From Hyaloscypha bicolor E (lineage: Eukaryota > Ascomycota > Leotiomycetes > Helotiales > Hyaloscyphaceae), in NCBI RefSeq assembly GCF_002865645.1, contig NW_020194512.1, positions 2,645,183-2,709,182 of the forward strand: DNA of 64,000 nt. Reading direction: 5' to 3'. The translations under genes were made by a program, and so were the position numbers. The notes under the pieces were generated by a model. That model was not told the DNA's origin, did no database searches, and worked only from the letters and a program-made list of their open reading frames with translations. Positions 13,001 to 25,519 of the stretch are shown one piece after another (within the stretch, counting starts at the first letter, position 1; each line of letters starts with the position of its first letter).

Positions 13001-13668
13001 AAAAATGTAAAAGTAGATTAAAGGGATGAAGGTGTGAACGTGAGTTCTCGTAACGGTTTTGTCTGAATATTATAGAGAATTCGAGATGACAGTGCTGTTT
13101 AGGTACTGGAGGTGAAAATCTTGGTTTTCGGTTGAAGTTTTGCCGAAATAGACGAGATAAAAATGTTCAAGTGAATAAGGGTGGTATGAAGAGAGATAAG
13201 AGGAACGGCATTTATCCCTCTTCAGACTATTTGCCTGCGGTTGGAAATGAAGGCAAGGGATTGAAGTTTGCCAGAGCTCACGAAATTCGGCGTATGACGG
13301 GCTACAACCATACCCCCTGATTGTACCAACTTGGTAGAACAATGATTGCAGTGAGGTGTGGTTTTCTCAGAAACGTTCTAAAATCCACGCGGCTTCTTTG
13401 AGGCGCTTCATGACCCAAGACTGCAGCTGATCCGAGTCGGAGACACCAGCGTGCGAAAATGGGTTATGCAGGGGAAACGTAAGTCCAGAAATTCGGAGGT
13501 GGCAAAGCTATCGGGATAAGATCCCAGGGCACACGTGCCACTTTTGCAACCTGCTTGAGCTTGACAAGTGATCAACGATGGCTTCATACATCTTCCTAGT
13601 AGCATAAGAATGCAACGAACAACAAAGCAACCCCGCAACCCCGCAACCCCAAACTTTATCAGTTCCCT
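13001..13668. other. Intergenic region, nothing recognised
   Basis: Short overlapping frames on both strands without family resemblance. It includes the 3' flank of the PAQR gene. Confidence 0.35.
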
Positions 13669-14616
13669 TCAAAAATGGGTAAACGTTTCATAATGCCAGC
13701 GATATGCATCCCACACACCCGCAAAGTGCACCACACTCCCCATCACCACCAAGACATGAAATATCTGGTGACTTGAAAGAAAGATATCAAATTTGCCCGG
13801 CCACCTCGACTCCGGGAACCGAGTCGCGAAGAAGAACGCTCCAACGCCATAAATTATTCCCTCGACGAACCAAAACGGCATTCCAGACCTAACCCACATC
13901 TCCTCCCATCCATACAGCCAAAGCCCATGGCAAACTGGAGCAAATCCCGACAGGCCAGTTGCAACGAATGCTGCTGTTCGGAGGCTACGGTAGGAGAGAC
14001 CTTGCAGGTTGGGATGGATGACGAGAATTGCGGTGGTGAGGGACAGGCTGATGATCATGAACCAGTATGCCCAGCACAGCATCGGCTCGTGGTAGAACCC
14101 GACGTAAATTCCCGAGAAGAAACTCCCCAGTATGAGGGTTAGAATTCCGACGTAATCGATCCGAAGCCAGAGAGATGAGACGTGAAAAGAGTGGTTCATT
14201 AATGTGTGGTACATGGAAGAGAGCAACAAGGCTGTGGTTCCGGCAAAAAGGTTGATGCTGAATATTAGCCGGTCTTGAATTGACGCATGGGGGAAGTGGC
14301 GCGTGAGCATGACTTGGAGAGAGAGTTGTGCGAAGATGGAGAAGATTGCGGGTATGAGGTGGGTGTAGATGTTTACTGTCTCGTTGTGAAGGAAGGTCCA
14401 GGAGTGGAAGCAGTGGTGTGAGGAGTAGGAGACTGGTCGGTAGCCAGAGTGGATGGAGGGGTTGTCTTGATACCAGACTGGCAGGTCTTCGAAGCGGTGG
14501 AGATGTGGAGCATCACCGGATAGTGTAGTTGAAGTGTTGTCGTTCTCCCGCTCTTCCCGGCTGTTAGCGCGTGTGAAGAGGCCACCATGCCTTCTCAAAG
14601 TGAGAATTGAGGTCAT
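13669..14616 (-). CDS. PAQR / hemolysin-III family seven-helix membrane protein
   Basis: A single exon of 315 residues from the ATG at 14616. A longer in-frame start at 14979 exists, but the extra 121 residues look like leader sequence. The soluble N-terminus leads to FEDLPVWYQDNPSIHSGYRP and then HSWTFLHNETVNIYTHL, the adiponectin-receptor/Izh signature. The zinc ligands of the family are visible as SSMYH (His about 136) and HQIFHVLVV (His about 282 and 286), with the conserved Asp in RIDYVGI (about 153). About seven hydrophobic helices follow. Yeast Izh relatives act in zinc and sterol homeostasis, and animal ones are ceramidase-like receptors. The exact role here is inferred. Membrane location is probably plasma membrane or ER. 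Confidence 0.88.
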   Translation of the reverse strand: MTSILTLRRHGGLFTRANSREERENDNTSTTLSGDAPHLHRFEDLPVWYQDNPSIHSGYRPVSYSSHHCFHSWTFLHNETVNIYTHLIPAIFSIFAQLSLQVMLTRHFPHASIQDRLIFSINLFAGTTALLLSSMYHTLMNHSFHVSSLWLRIDYVGILTLILGSFFSGIYVGFYHEPMLCWAYWFMIISLSLTTAILVIHPNLQGLSYRSLRTAAFVATGLSGFAPVCHGLWLYGWEEMWVRSGMPFWFVEGIIYGVGAFFFATRFPESRWPGKFDIFLSSHQIFHVLVVMGSVVHFAGVWDAYRWHYETFTHF

Positions 14617-16869
14617 GCTGAGATGCAGATACCACCGGTCGGTGTCAGAAACAAAAGAAAGATCCGAAAGGCGGGAAAGGACAGTATGGAACGTGAGGCA
14701 GAAATGAGGTGAAAGTGGGAGGATTAAACCGATTTTATGAGATGGTGGATAAATTAATTTCGTTGGAGCCAACCACGTGACTATGAGGTCATTTCGATCC
14801 CCTTTTTCGAGTCTCCGAGGCAACCCGGTTAGCGGGCTTTGAAAAAGGGGGCGAAATCGCGCAAATATACACACAAGCATTGAGTTTATTTGGTTTCCAC
14901 TTTTCAGAATCTTACCTGTAGAGGCAATTGAGAGCTTTGGGCGATTGGCCGGGTCGTATTCTATAAGGGCTGCGCTCAAAGGTGAGATCCCAACGCAGGT
15001 TCGTATCTTATCTCTTCAAATGGAAACCTTTATAAAGATTCATTTGGTCTGGATCATCCGAATATGAGAAGACGAAACTTACATACTTGTGGCATCTGAA
15101 CTCTAGGTAAGATATTCTGTATAGTCGAGGCACCGAGAACAACGCGAAGTGCAAGCTCTTAGAGAACCCTCTGAGCATCTGAGACATAATTTATTATTGT
15201 TTCGTTCCAAAAGTAATTGCAATATTAGATATTTCTGGTTTCTCCTAGTTATGTTGTCCCTCACTGAAGTGGTCCTTGCCATCGCCGTCTCATCCTTTCC
15301 ATGCCTCAAGCACATCAATATTATTGCCTCATAATCTCTATCGGCAATTCCAAATAGGCGTTTCTTAGCCCCGTACTCAGGGTACTGGCTCATATAGCAA
15401 AAGTACACCGAATATTAGCATCGACTCCGCCATGCACCCCACCAGAAACTTGGAGCTGTGGTCCTCCTCGTACCTTCAGAAATCAGTATCAGCTTCGTCG
15501 AGAATGTTGGTTAAGCTTCCCGTACAAACTCTCTTCAAACCAGAATTTATGAGATATCTATCCGTGTGAACTCTATTTGAAACAACCGTCAAATCTTCTT
15601 CTCAGATATCGTGGTACAACAGTGACATTAATTAACCTGTGCAACTCGAAAACAGTAAATTCAATTCAAGGGACTTGGGAAATAAGCGAGGGCTACTTGG
15701 CAACACTTCCCTTCCATACATCTCTTCTGTCGAGTTTCAACTAGTAATAATTAAGAAGTAACTCTTCTGGATGCCGCCAAGGTCTAGTGAGTGGGAGTTC
15801 TGACTCATTAGGTGAGTGATGACGATGGCGCTCTGTTCCTCGCTTAGCAAAATAAATTAGATAAACCCCCTAAATTTCAAAGAAGTTGGTCTTAACATCC
15901 TGTATAGTTATCAAAAGAAAACCAGTAAACTCGTTCTTCTAATAAAAAGAGTTAATACTGGGTCGCACTTTAACTTAAGCAAACAATAGATAGTTCTTGT
16001 AAAAGGTTAAGAGTAAAGTAAAAGCTGTGGACGTCACTAACTCTTTATAAATAATAGAAAGCGAGTATGCTCAACAAACTGCGACGGCATTGCGTGATCA
16101 ACCAGTAAGACATCCCAATTTGGGAATCATTAACAGAGATATACCTTATTATATGCCTTTTTATTACCATTTGCAGATGAAGAGTGTGAAGCACTGCGGA
16201 GAGACCACAGTGACACAGCGAAAGCATTCAGTTAGGATTCACAGACCAATCAGAGATGTAGGAAGTCATTTAAACACTGTTTCAGCTATTTCGAACTTCT
16301 TTCAAATCAGTTTTGAACTTGCTTTCCCTCTTTAGGACAAATGCTTGAGAGTTCGAGGTCGATATGGCGCAGGTTTTGGGTGCATTTGACTTTCCTAAAG
16401 CAACATTGTCCCCTTCTATAGATGCAGCTATCAATATTCAAATCGTGTCTTTGAAAGGAAAGCATAGTGACTGCACGAAGCAGGGAAGCGCCATTCCCAC
16501 CCCTCCCCCCCTCGAGGGTTTACCAGTGCAGAGCTCCTGCATGCTCCTAGATAATTTATGACATTTTCTGCGGCAAAGCGAAAAACGATCCATCGTAATG
16601 ACGATAATACGCATGATATCTGGAGTTCAGGCTCAATTTGAGAATGATAAGGGTTAATTGGTTTCCAAATCACGTGTCACGCTCACAACCCCGCATGACG
16701 CGACGGGATCTCGAGCCTTCAACAACAATCTCCTGTTTTTTCCTCAGAACACCACGGCCTACATTCCTCCTTCTCCACCAGCAATTGCATGCATGACAAA
16801 GATCCATGATCTTTCTTCGATCCTCCTCGACAATCACCTCTCCAAACAATAATCGCGTCAACTCCGAAA
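14617..16869. other. Long intergenic region, no gene supported
   Basis: About 2.2 kb between two divergent genes. The middle (roughly 15600-16050) is AT-rich and could be old repeat DNA, but I found no inverted ends, no target duplication and no transposase text. The last 400 bp are the promoter of the SDS23-like gene. Confidence 0.4.
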
Positions 16870-18469
16870 ATGCCAGGGCCAACCCCTCCACCCGTTGAAG
16901 CTCCAGCGCGACACTCCAGTCCCTCCCCTGCCCTTGGACAGACAATCAACCACCGCTCGAGCTTTGCAGAGAACCTTAGACACTCACCACGCTCCCAAAG
17001 ACATCCTTCCTTCACACAAGCGGCGGTCCAAGAGCTGCTCAATCATCCTCCTCCCTCGAAGGCCGGTGATCCGAGATTTGTGGGTAGAGACTGGAGACAA
17101 ATACGCGTCGGAGAATTGGTGGAGAAAAGCGAAGTAAGATGGGCTGAGCTTGATGTGGGAGTTGAGCAGGCTACGAAGGTACATTATCTGTATGAATCCT
17201 CATCGGGAGGCATATTCTGACGAGAGTCTAGATGTTGATTGACGCCGGACCACCGAATGTCATCCTCCTCCGCGAAAAAGCTCAAGATACCGCCGCCTGC
17301 GGGACGTTTGATTACAGCGATCTCAATGCATATCTGCTGGTTGTCGTTGGCCTCGCGAACCCAGAAGAAGCCCAATTGGTGGATTTCGATGCGCTCGCAA
17401 AGAAGACCCGTGATAGGGAGTCGATTCCACTTCGTGAAATTCAAACCCTGGCGAAGAAAGGGCCTTTAGTCACACTCCCTGAATCAGCAGATCTGTCCAA
17501 AGCCATTGAGCATTTTGGAAGTGGTGTTCACAGAATACTGGTTTGCAAGGATGGGACTACAGAGGTTGTGGGGATATTGAGCCAGTTGAAGCTGGTCAAG
17601 TTTCTATGGGACAATGGAAGCAGCTTTCCTGCTATTGATGCTTTCTACCCTATGGTTTTGAAGGATTTGAGCATTGGGACTCCTCAAACTATTGCAATCA
17701 AGTAAGTCTGCGGACCTTTTCAGAGGCGACCATATTAACATTATCATAGTGGTGACAGAAGTTTATCGGATGCCCTCCAAGTTATGAGCAACGAGGGCTT
17801 GACCAGCATTGCTGTGGTAGATAATGCTTTTAATGTCGTTGGAAATATCTCTACGGCAGATATCAAGCTTCTCACGAGTAGCAGCAAATTACCTCTCTTG
17901 CAGTCGAGCTGCATTCACTTTATTTCAGTTATCCTCAGTGAGCGAGGAATTGGTGACGGAAAGGACTCTTTCCCAGGTAAGCAGTTGTTTCCAACATCCC
18001 CTCAAAGAACCAAATTCATGCCTAAATAGTATTCCACGTCAACCCCTACTCTACCCTGGCGCATACAGTTGCAAAGCTAGTCGCCACACGGTCCCACCGA
18101 ATGTGGGTCGTCGAAGCAGCCTCACCATCTCCTTCCGCGCCAGCAACACCACTAGCCACCCCCTCCATCACTCACGCCGTCCTTTCTTCTCCCGCAAATT
18201 CTACTCCCGCCTCTCCATCCCTACAAGCCGCTTTCCCCGCCGTCTCAGCAGCAGCCTTGCCTGGTGCTCGAATCTCCGGCCGCTTGACAGGCGTCATCTC
18301 GCTCACCGATATCCTAAACCTTTTCGCACGACAAAGCGGACTGAATCCATTAAGCCCTAACGATCAACGGGCACGCAGACGTAGAAGCTCAAGCAGCTCG
18401 ATTAGACCGAGTATCGATAGACCGAGCATCGATTCTGCCAGGGGATCGAGTGTGGATTTGAGAAGATAA
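16870..18469 (+). CDS. sds23: SDS23-type CBS-domain protein
   Basis: Four exons (16870-17178, 17232-17701, 17750-17976 and 18030-18469) join in frame to 481 residues, a normal length for Sds23/Moc1. The N-terminal 90 residues are Pro/Ser-rich and look disordered. CBS repeats follow: [35 protein letters not shown], then the second pair with [55 protein letters not shown] and [13 protein letters not shown]. The C-terminal [20 protein letters not shown] is the typical final CBS helix, followed by a Ser/Arg-rich tail. Yeast homologues inhibit PP2A-type phosphatase and link nutrient state to the cell cycle and stress response. A phosphorylated C-tail is plausible. Confidence 0.9.
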
Positions 18470-18999
18470 TGAGACGGGGAGAGATTTGTGGGAGTCTAGT
18501 AGTTATTTTGAAATTCATGCCGAAGGATCACGGCTCGCTGGGGCAACGAAATAAAAGCTTCCTTCTCTTCGAATATGGGCGTTGGGGAAAATGGGAACCA
18601 TTAATCGATGGATGGCTGCCCTTTACTCACGATACGCGCTACCGCTATTACACTCGAGACCAAGAGGCCCATTTTGGGGAAGGACACGACGGCGATTACG
18701 AAAGTTATACGGAGAGTACGAGACATGGAGTCACGACACAATGGTCATTCAGGGCATAGCAGGGCCGAAGAAAATGAAACAAATATTCATACACATGTTT
18801 GCGTGATCAGATCAAGGCCCTCACTTGGTTTGTTGTGCTAATCTGAAACTGGAGACCCTATCTCTCTTCCCTCTCCTTCCTTCGGTCCTTTCCATCCATA
18901 TGATCTTTTAACTCATCCCCTCATACCTTCCGCCAAGATCTATTACCGAAATAGATGAAGCCTGTGCTTCAAACTTCACCACACACAAACTTATACATT
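18470..18999. other. 3' flank of the SDS23-like gene
   Basis: Overlapping short frames only. No RNA gene or repeat seen. Confidence 0.35.
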
Positions 19000-19233
19000 T
19001 TAGTTGCAACTAACAGATCTATCAGCATGACTGCATTGCTGGATGAAGATCAACTTGCCGTCGCCATAGCAACTACCACGAGCATTTTTAACACAAGTTT
19101 CGACGCATTCTGCGCTATGGCATGGTCGAATACAAGTTTTGGAACAATCAGGGAGGTTTTTGATTTTATCGCCATGGGAGAGGATATGAATTAATAGGAA
19201 GAGCATAGAGGGGAGATTGGTAGTGAAGTGCAT
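19000..19233 (-). CDS. Candidate small cysteine-rich secreted peptide
   Basis: A single short frame from the ATG at 19233 encodes 77 residues. The start has a hydrophobic stretch (LPSMLFLLIHILSHG) that could act as a signal peptide, although two His and a weak cleavage site make it poor. The remaining 56 residues hold eight cysteines, from LPDCSKTCIRPC through HSAECVETC to GSCYGD, QQCSH and VSCN. The spacing is not that of CFEM, although the opening LPDCSKTC recalls it. An even number of cysteines in so short a frame is suggestive of disulfide-bonded effector-like peptides. A chance frame remains quite possible; no intron or neighbour supports it. Confidence 0.3.
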   Translation of the reverse strand: MHFTTNLPSMLFLLIHILSHGDKIKNLPDCSKTCIRPCHSAECVETCVKNARGSCYGDGKLIFIQQCSHADRSVSCN

Positions 19234-20111
19234 TTTGCTTTTGATAGAGGATGTTGCTTGGGGACGACGTTTTTTGGTCTGCTTCAAGATGTTGGAAAAT
19301 GGGCGTGATGTGTCTTGAGGATTAGGGTACTAGGAGGGGGATGGGGAAACTTTATGGGCTTCCAGGTTGGGCCAGTGTGTCTTTCGCTTTTCCATTGCGA
19401 AGCTCTTGGATCAAGCTGATCGGCAGACCCGCAGATATGAAATTTACCTCGATTTGCTCTCTTATTTAGAGGAGAAAGCCATTTTGAGAGGAAGTTTGGG
19501 GCTGTCTATCTGTTTATACTGTACCGTGATCTCTGGTACATTGATCTTCACGGACACGATTTCCAGTTAGTCTTGCACGGCAGATAAATCGAGACAGAAG
19601 TACAAATTCACCAATAGCCGTTCTCATTATTAGTAGAAGAGATAGAAAGAGCTTTTGATGTATTTGGCTTTGAGTAGGCCGAAGAGGGCATTTCTTTGTT
19701 GGTATATGCTGGCTAGGCTAGAGCCCCCAAGATCCCAGAATGAGTTCTGTCGTTCATTCTTCCCTCCTCTCCTCTCCACTTCCTAGCTTTCTTCCCCTCA
19801 CCCCTCCCACAAAAAGTTGTCCCCGAACCAGGCGGAAGCAAATGCTTGGAGGTTAAAAGCAGCAACCGTCAACTCTTAGCGTTGCAGCTATCATCCATTA
19901 CCTGCATTGCTCATTATGAAAAAAGAAACTTACTATCAAGCTCTTCTACTTTGCAATCATTACGAACACGGTTGGAGTCGCCGTTGTACTCCTTGGGCAT
20001 TAGAATCTGTTTATCCTACTATACAGGGATATCACGCCTCCAATATAAACTTTTTTTTCGCCTCTGGACTGGTCATTTAACAATTGTGAAAACAGACAAT
20101 AATGCGTATAT
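19234..20111. other. Intergenic region, nothing recognised
   Basis: Lies between the peptide candidate and the 3' end of the CorA-like gene. Only short frames without family resemblance. Confidence 0.35.
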
Positions 20112-23100
20112 TCAGGATGTACCTGATATCGCTTCGTCTGTCTCGTAGGACCGCCTTGATGTCAAAGGATCCCCCACACGCCATGATGGAAGTTCGACCC
20201 CTAGATCTGGGACCCCCTTAGGCTGACGTCGAGATCGCCATTCTCCGCTCCTGAAACTTATCCACAAATCCATAATATTTTCCAAACTCAGCGCTAGGCC
20301 GTATGTGCCGACCACAAAGCTGACAGTTAAAGCTGCGTATAGAGCATTGGTAGCATTGTCCATAAAAGTGGCGTGATTTATTGAAAACAGACCGCTGACG
20401 AACCCAAGAGGTAGGTATGCGATTGTGATATATGTGAGAATCCTGATATTGTTCCCTTGTTTGATGGTTGTGCGGTTGTCTTCGACGTTGGTGACTGCGG
20501 AGATCTGCCTCAAAGGTCAGTGATTCAAAGGCTGATGAATGTGAGGACCGGAGACTACTTACACCGTCCCTCAGTCCCGTCACTTGCCTGATCTTCAACT
20601 GCGTTCTTATTTGGACATCTGACAACATCCCACATCGTTTCTCGAATTCTTCTAGGACGTTGAGATATTCCTGGAGAAGATCGATATGCAGCTCGCCTGA
20701 CTCCTGAACCACGTGTTAGCTAAGGGATGCTTGTGGGAACTGAGACCTACCTGTTTGATTGTGCGTTCCATTGCCTCCCGTGCCTTCTGTATCTGTGACA
20801 AAGAAGCTGATAACCTGTCGTCAAAGACACGGAGAGCCTCTAAACCCCACAACATTTTCTTCAGTTTGTCAACAGCTTTGCTACTTCCCCATTCAAGACC
20901 TTGTAACAAAACTCTATCCTGATGGCGAACAAAAATTAGTCGGAAACTTAAGTAAAGGTAATATTTACGAACCCCAAGTTCAACAATGCTATCCAATTGT
21001 TTTAAGATGGAATCATACTCCTCGGCGAGTTTCTCTGAGAAATGGCCAAGGAGAATTAGGAACACCAGACATCGTCCGCTCACTTGTTGGTTGATGAATC
21101 GTTGAAGTACTTGTGGCAGAGCTTCAATAAGTCCCGATACTGGCTTATGTTCTGTAAGCGAGGACCAAATGGAGCAGGTCCAAAAATATCCAGAAGGATC
21201 ACCGGTAATAACCAATGATGAGGAGCGCTCTTCCATGACATAAGTCGGGGCCGTCCGTGTGTAATTTGTTGGTCCACCCAGCATTGCGATGCCTGCAGGA
21301 GGAAAATCGCCGTTCTTTCTAGGCTCTGCAAATTGATGGGAGTCTCTTTCGTCGTTGGATCCAACACACCAATACGAAATCGTTATTGTAGTCGTCCACA
21401 CTGCCTCTCTTCTCTCTTGAAACCTGGACGTGGAGCCGAAGTAGTCATCGAAGGTGTCAAGGGCGTCAGGGTGCCAGAGGTATACAAAGCCTTTGACTAG
21501 CGAAGGGCAGCATTTCTGAGTGAAACTTAGAAGCAAGTGCAGTCAGCTTTGAAGGCCCATTTTTATCACATTTTCGGGATTGCTTACAGTATTCGGTGCT
21601 TTGCCCCCAGGTCAACAAGCTTCTCCAAGTTAGCGAACTCTACTTCATCCATGCTTGGCCTGTGGTCGGGGAACCCACTCTCCTATTCAGGACGCTGAAT
21701 AGTTTCTTCTGATACTGTTCCAGTTGTTCAGACGTGTATGACTTAGGATACTTGAAGAGTCGAGCCATCTCATCTATATTTGTCCCAATGCGTGAGCCAG
21801 CTGCACGATAGCCGACTGGTACATGTGTAAGAGATGCCATAAAATCGTGGAGAGTTACGGCCGTCAAAGTAAACTCGAATTCGGGGTTCAACAACAGATC
21901 GAAAGCACTAAAGTATCTCATATCTTCAGGCGCAACTACTTCCTGAATATTCTCTAGATTCCAGTCCGGTGTCTTGATGTTTCCTTCTTCATCCCTGTCA
22001 TTCGCCTTTTTGTGTTCAAGATACTTGTAGAGTTCTTTTCGTAGTGGGACATATTTCGTCTGAATCGCACGTGTGGTATCCTCTATAGACTGCACCTGGT
22101 ATCTCTGGTGGAAAGTTAGCTTGACAAAGCTTCAAGCAACATTCCAGAGAGCGAATAAATATACCGGATAGAAAGAATGACCAGGGTGGCAGCCGATCCA
22201 GTCAAAGAACTTGCTCTGGGAGTCCAGATCTCTATCGCCAGTAGTTGCTAAAGTCTGCTTTATTTGAGAGATAATGTCGCTAATGGGGTCTTCTTCGCGT
22301 TTCTCCTTAGTGGTGGGCTGGTGTTCGACAGGCACGTCAGGGACCGATTGTGCAAGTTTCTCGACGGCCTCCTCTGACTTGGCAGACTTGAGCCTTCCTA
22401 TCATTCAGTTAGCCTAGATCTGGTACAAGATGACAGTTATAATTACCTTCGGTCTTGAGATCGAGGATTGTTGCAGAGAAGACACTCAGAGGCTCAAGAT
22501 CCCACCACGTTCCAACCACGTTGAAGTCAGCACGGTCCCAAGAGGTCATGAACGTGTAGTCAGCAAGCACAAAATCGAAGCATCTATCTCTACTCGAGCG
22601 AACATTCTCCCCCTTCGTTATCCGCAGGAAGCTGTGATGATTGAGAAACGATAGCTCCCACGGACCTGAGGAGGTAATCCTTGATGTCTTCCATGCTTTG
22701 GGGCCTGGATTGAATTTCGTCGTTCGCTCTCTTTCCTCGATTCTTGCTCGTGTTTGCTTCGCTCGTGCTTCTGCCAGACTTGCGGTGAAAGGAGTTTGCA
22801 GTGTTTGCAAGTCCAATTCCTCCCCCAATAAAACAAGACGGTCCATCTCCTCGTGTTCCAACGAGTATGGCTCGTTCTGTTTTGTTTTAAGCCTGGTGAC
22901 GTATTTCTGGAACTTGAGTTGTGATTTTGTCACGGCATCCCTCTCAAGCCCCGCTGCTGCGTACCCATCTGAGTCCCGACCAACAGGCTCGCGGAGGATC
23001 AGAAGCAGGCAGCATAAGTGAAACCATTGCAAAACGTCATTCTTCGGAGTGGGATCTTCTTGGCCACGAGTCCTCCGTTTTTCGACTGATGTGTACGCTT

Positions 23101-24855
23101 TCTTGAGTTGCGGCAAAAGGATTTCAGATTTGAGATCCTCTGTTATTGCCCGTGGACAATATCTCATGGCATACCAAACTGCCAGAGATGCAAAGCAGGC
23201 TTGGTTATAGGATCGGTCAACGTTGACAGATTCTCTCTGCTCCCGACAGTGTTGAATTCTTGCGGGCGAAATATGACTCTTGGAAATTTCTGGACCTCGT
23301 TCAATCTTCAGGGGAAGCAGTAGTTCCCGAGGTCTGAGGTCTGTCTCTATGAGCCAAATCAGAATCGCACGGATATGTCGTCGCAACTTTGCCAGGTAAG
23401 CTGCTCGCATCTCATCCAAAGGGCAAAGCGTCTCCAGTAGGTCGGGTTCAAAGTATCTTGTTCGGATGAACTCGTGGACTTTCACTAGTAAGCGAATTTG
23501 CCAACTTTGGAGTCATATGTCAGCAGGATACAGAGAAAGGGAGGATTAAACAGCCTTACAAACTGCTTTGAACGTCCACGTATTGAGAGGTTATTATATT
23601 TCGAACGAGAGCAATTGGTACCTCCTTTTCTGCATCTTCTGGCGTGCCTTGGGTTGAGGTTTCTCCTGCGGCAGATGAAAGGATATTCGATGCAGACGCG
23701 ATAATTGGAGGGTCGTCGGGGACAGGGACAGAAGAGACGCAAAGAATCTGCTCAACACATCTTCCAACAACGCAAAACTCGACCGCTTCACTGGATTCGT
23801 AATTTGTCGAACAAAGTGCCGTCCATAATCTGTCCGTCATGTTCAGGGAAGTGCTGGAGGTTCCCAAATAGTTCTCGATATCCTCAAAATACTTTCCATC
23901 AAGCTCAGAAAGACCAGGTTGATTGATTGGGGCATCGTCCCGCAAGGCATACCTGGACACAATGATTGTCGGCCTGCCAACGTAGAGGTCAATGTCATGC
24001 GTTCTTGAAAGGTCCGGTACCTGGACTTCGTGGGAAGCACGAGACAATTGCGACGGTCCGAGTTCCTGTGGAAGATTATTCACAAATATTTGAACATCCA
24101 AGCGCCTCTGGTACAGTTCACTGATGCAGCTGAGCTGATTCTCTTCAAAACGTAGTCGAAAAGAGTCGGCAATTGGAGGCCCTCCATTCGAGCAAGGACA
24201 CCCAAATTGGATTTTCCCTCCACTCTTCAGTTTGATGGTTTCACTTTCCAAAGTATTTGCCGAGTCGAAGTCACTCAGTGAGCCTCCCCTTCCCCACTTG
24301 ATACGTGCAATCTGAAATAGTGTGCCATCTTTAACAAAGGATATCTCTTCGAAAGAGCCGCTGTTCCCGTCGTCAAAAGCGGCCTTCTTTCTGAGGTCAT
24401 ATTGAATGTAAGGCCACCGAAGATTGACGAAACCCTGCGCTTGCTTCTCGCCGAGTTCAAAAAGAGACTCAGGATGGATTTGAACGCCAAAAGACCCTTT
24501 CAGCCCAGACACATCTGGTCTCTGAGCTCTGGCTAGAATTGCATCCGGAGTATTTTGGAAATGGCCTCTGACATACACAATCCCACAATGGTCATCTGGC
24601 GCTGTGAGTTGAAGAAGTTCATGGTAGTCGCTCAAAGACGCTGTGTAACCGTCACACCCGAAATCTGTCGTTTTGGCGGGATGGTCCGCCAAACAAGTCG
24701 TAAATGACTGAGCTACTCGAAGAAGAGGATCAGAACCTGTCAAATGGCCCAATTCCAAATAGAGTAAGAAGTAACTTACATTTTTGAAGATCGGCAAGCC
24801 ACGCAAACTCTGTCGGCTCTGGAAGCGAGTCCATTTCTCCTCGCTCTGTGTTCAT
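20112..24855 (-). CDS. Large CorA-like membrane protein with divergent pore motif
   Basis: Ten exons keep frame throughout: 24855-24780, 24736-23560, 23504-22447, 22397-22165, 22104-21752, 21659-21588, 21525-20973, 20918-20751, 20703-20563 and 20504-20112, for 1407 residues. Most of the protein is soluble and unlike known domains. The last third has a coiled region (SLSQIQKAREAMERTIKQ), then a basic linker and two membrane helices, ILTYITIAYLPLGFVSGLFS and ALYAALTVSFVVGTYGLALS. This is the CorA topology, and the loop position of the family GMN motif reads GLFSIN. Many ascomycetes carry such large CorA-like proteins of unknown role, so magnesium transport is doubtful without GMN. The end of exon 5 is the weakest junction: the frame could run on to 21640, but the intron chosen restores RPSMDEVEFANLEKL-type text. 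Confidence 0.75.
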
Positions 24856-25519
24856 CCTCTGGATCTTGCAGACTGAGATACTGCGATCACAAACTCCGGA
24901 CCCGTCATGTGGACTCTAGTTTTCCCGACTGCCTCATGGCGAGGGGGAAGACGGACAGGCTCATCCTTATGTATTAAGTGAGAAGAGGCTCAGCCGGATC
25001 GGGGCGAAATGAGAAATGGGGTGTAAGCCCGCTTTTCAGCTGGGCGGGTCCCAGCGCTCTCATAGGCTCAGCTCAACGAAGTGTCAGCCTAACGTCCCGT
25101 TGCGGCAGGGAGGTGACGACCCGCGACAGGGTTTGCACGACTAGACCAAATATGGTGAGATTGTGCAAGCCGCAGGCATCTCGCGTGGTGGATCAGTGAA
25201 ACTTAAATTCGAATAGGGGCAAACTGTTTGTCGAAATCTGTGCAATCCTCTTCGATCTATTAGTAAATGTCAGTCCGAATTTTGGTGAGAATATCCTTCT
25301 GGTTCTCTCGAAGCAGAAACCCTCCCATTTGCGCACTTGTGGCAGAAAACCCCCCTGCCTTTGCTAGCATTATTGTGTTTGCTCAGCCACAGCGCGTAAC
25401 AATTTCTTACCCACCAATTGTGCAACCTCTTTCTCCAGTCACAGACTGTTCTTTACATCTTTTTGGTGGTAAGAACTCGTACACTTCATCTCAAGTATGG
25501 TACGTCTAGCGACATAGCC
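24856..25519. other. Intergenic region, nothing recognised
   Basis: Promoter side of the CorA-like gene and upstream flank of the HET relic. No gene, RNA or repeat identified. Confidence 0.35.

Noticed and set aside
14617..14979. Longer start for the PAQR protein
   Set aside because: The extra 121 residues lack family likeness and carry leader-like sequence; the ATG at 14616 directly precedes the usual N-terminus.
15600..16050. AT-rich stretch suspected to be a transposon
   Set aside because: No inverted or direct terminal repeats, no target duplication and no transposase text could be found.
19000..19233. CFEM domain for the cysteine-rich peptide
   Set aside because: The opening LPDCSKTC is similar, but the spacing of the remaining cysteines does not follow the CFEM pattern.
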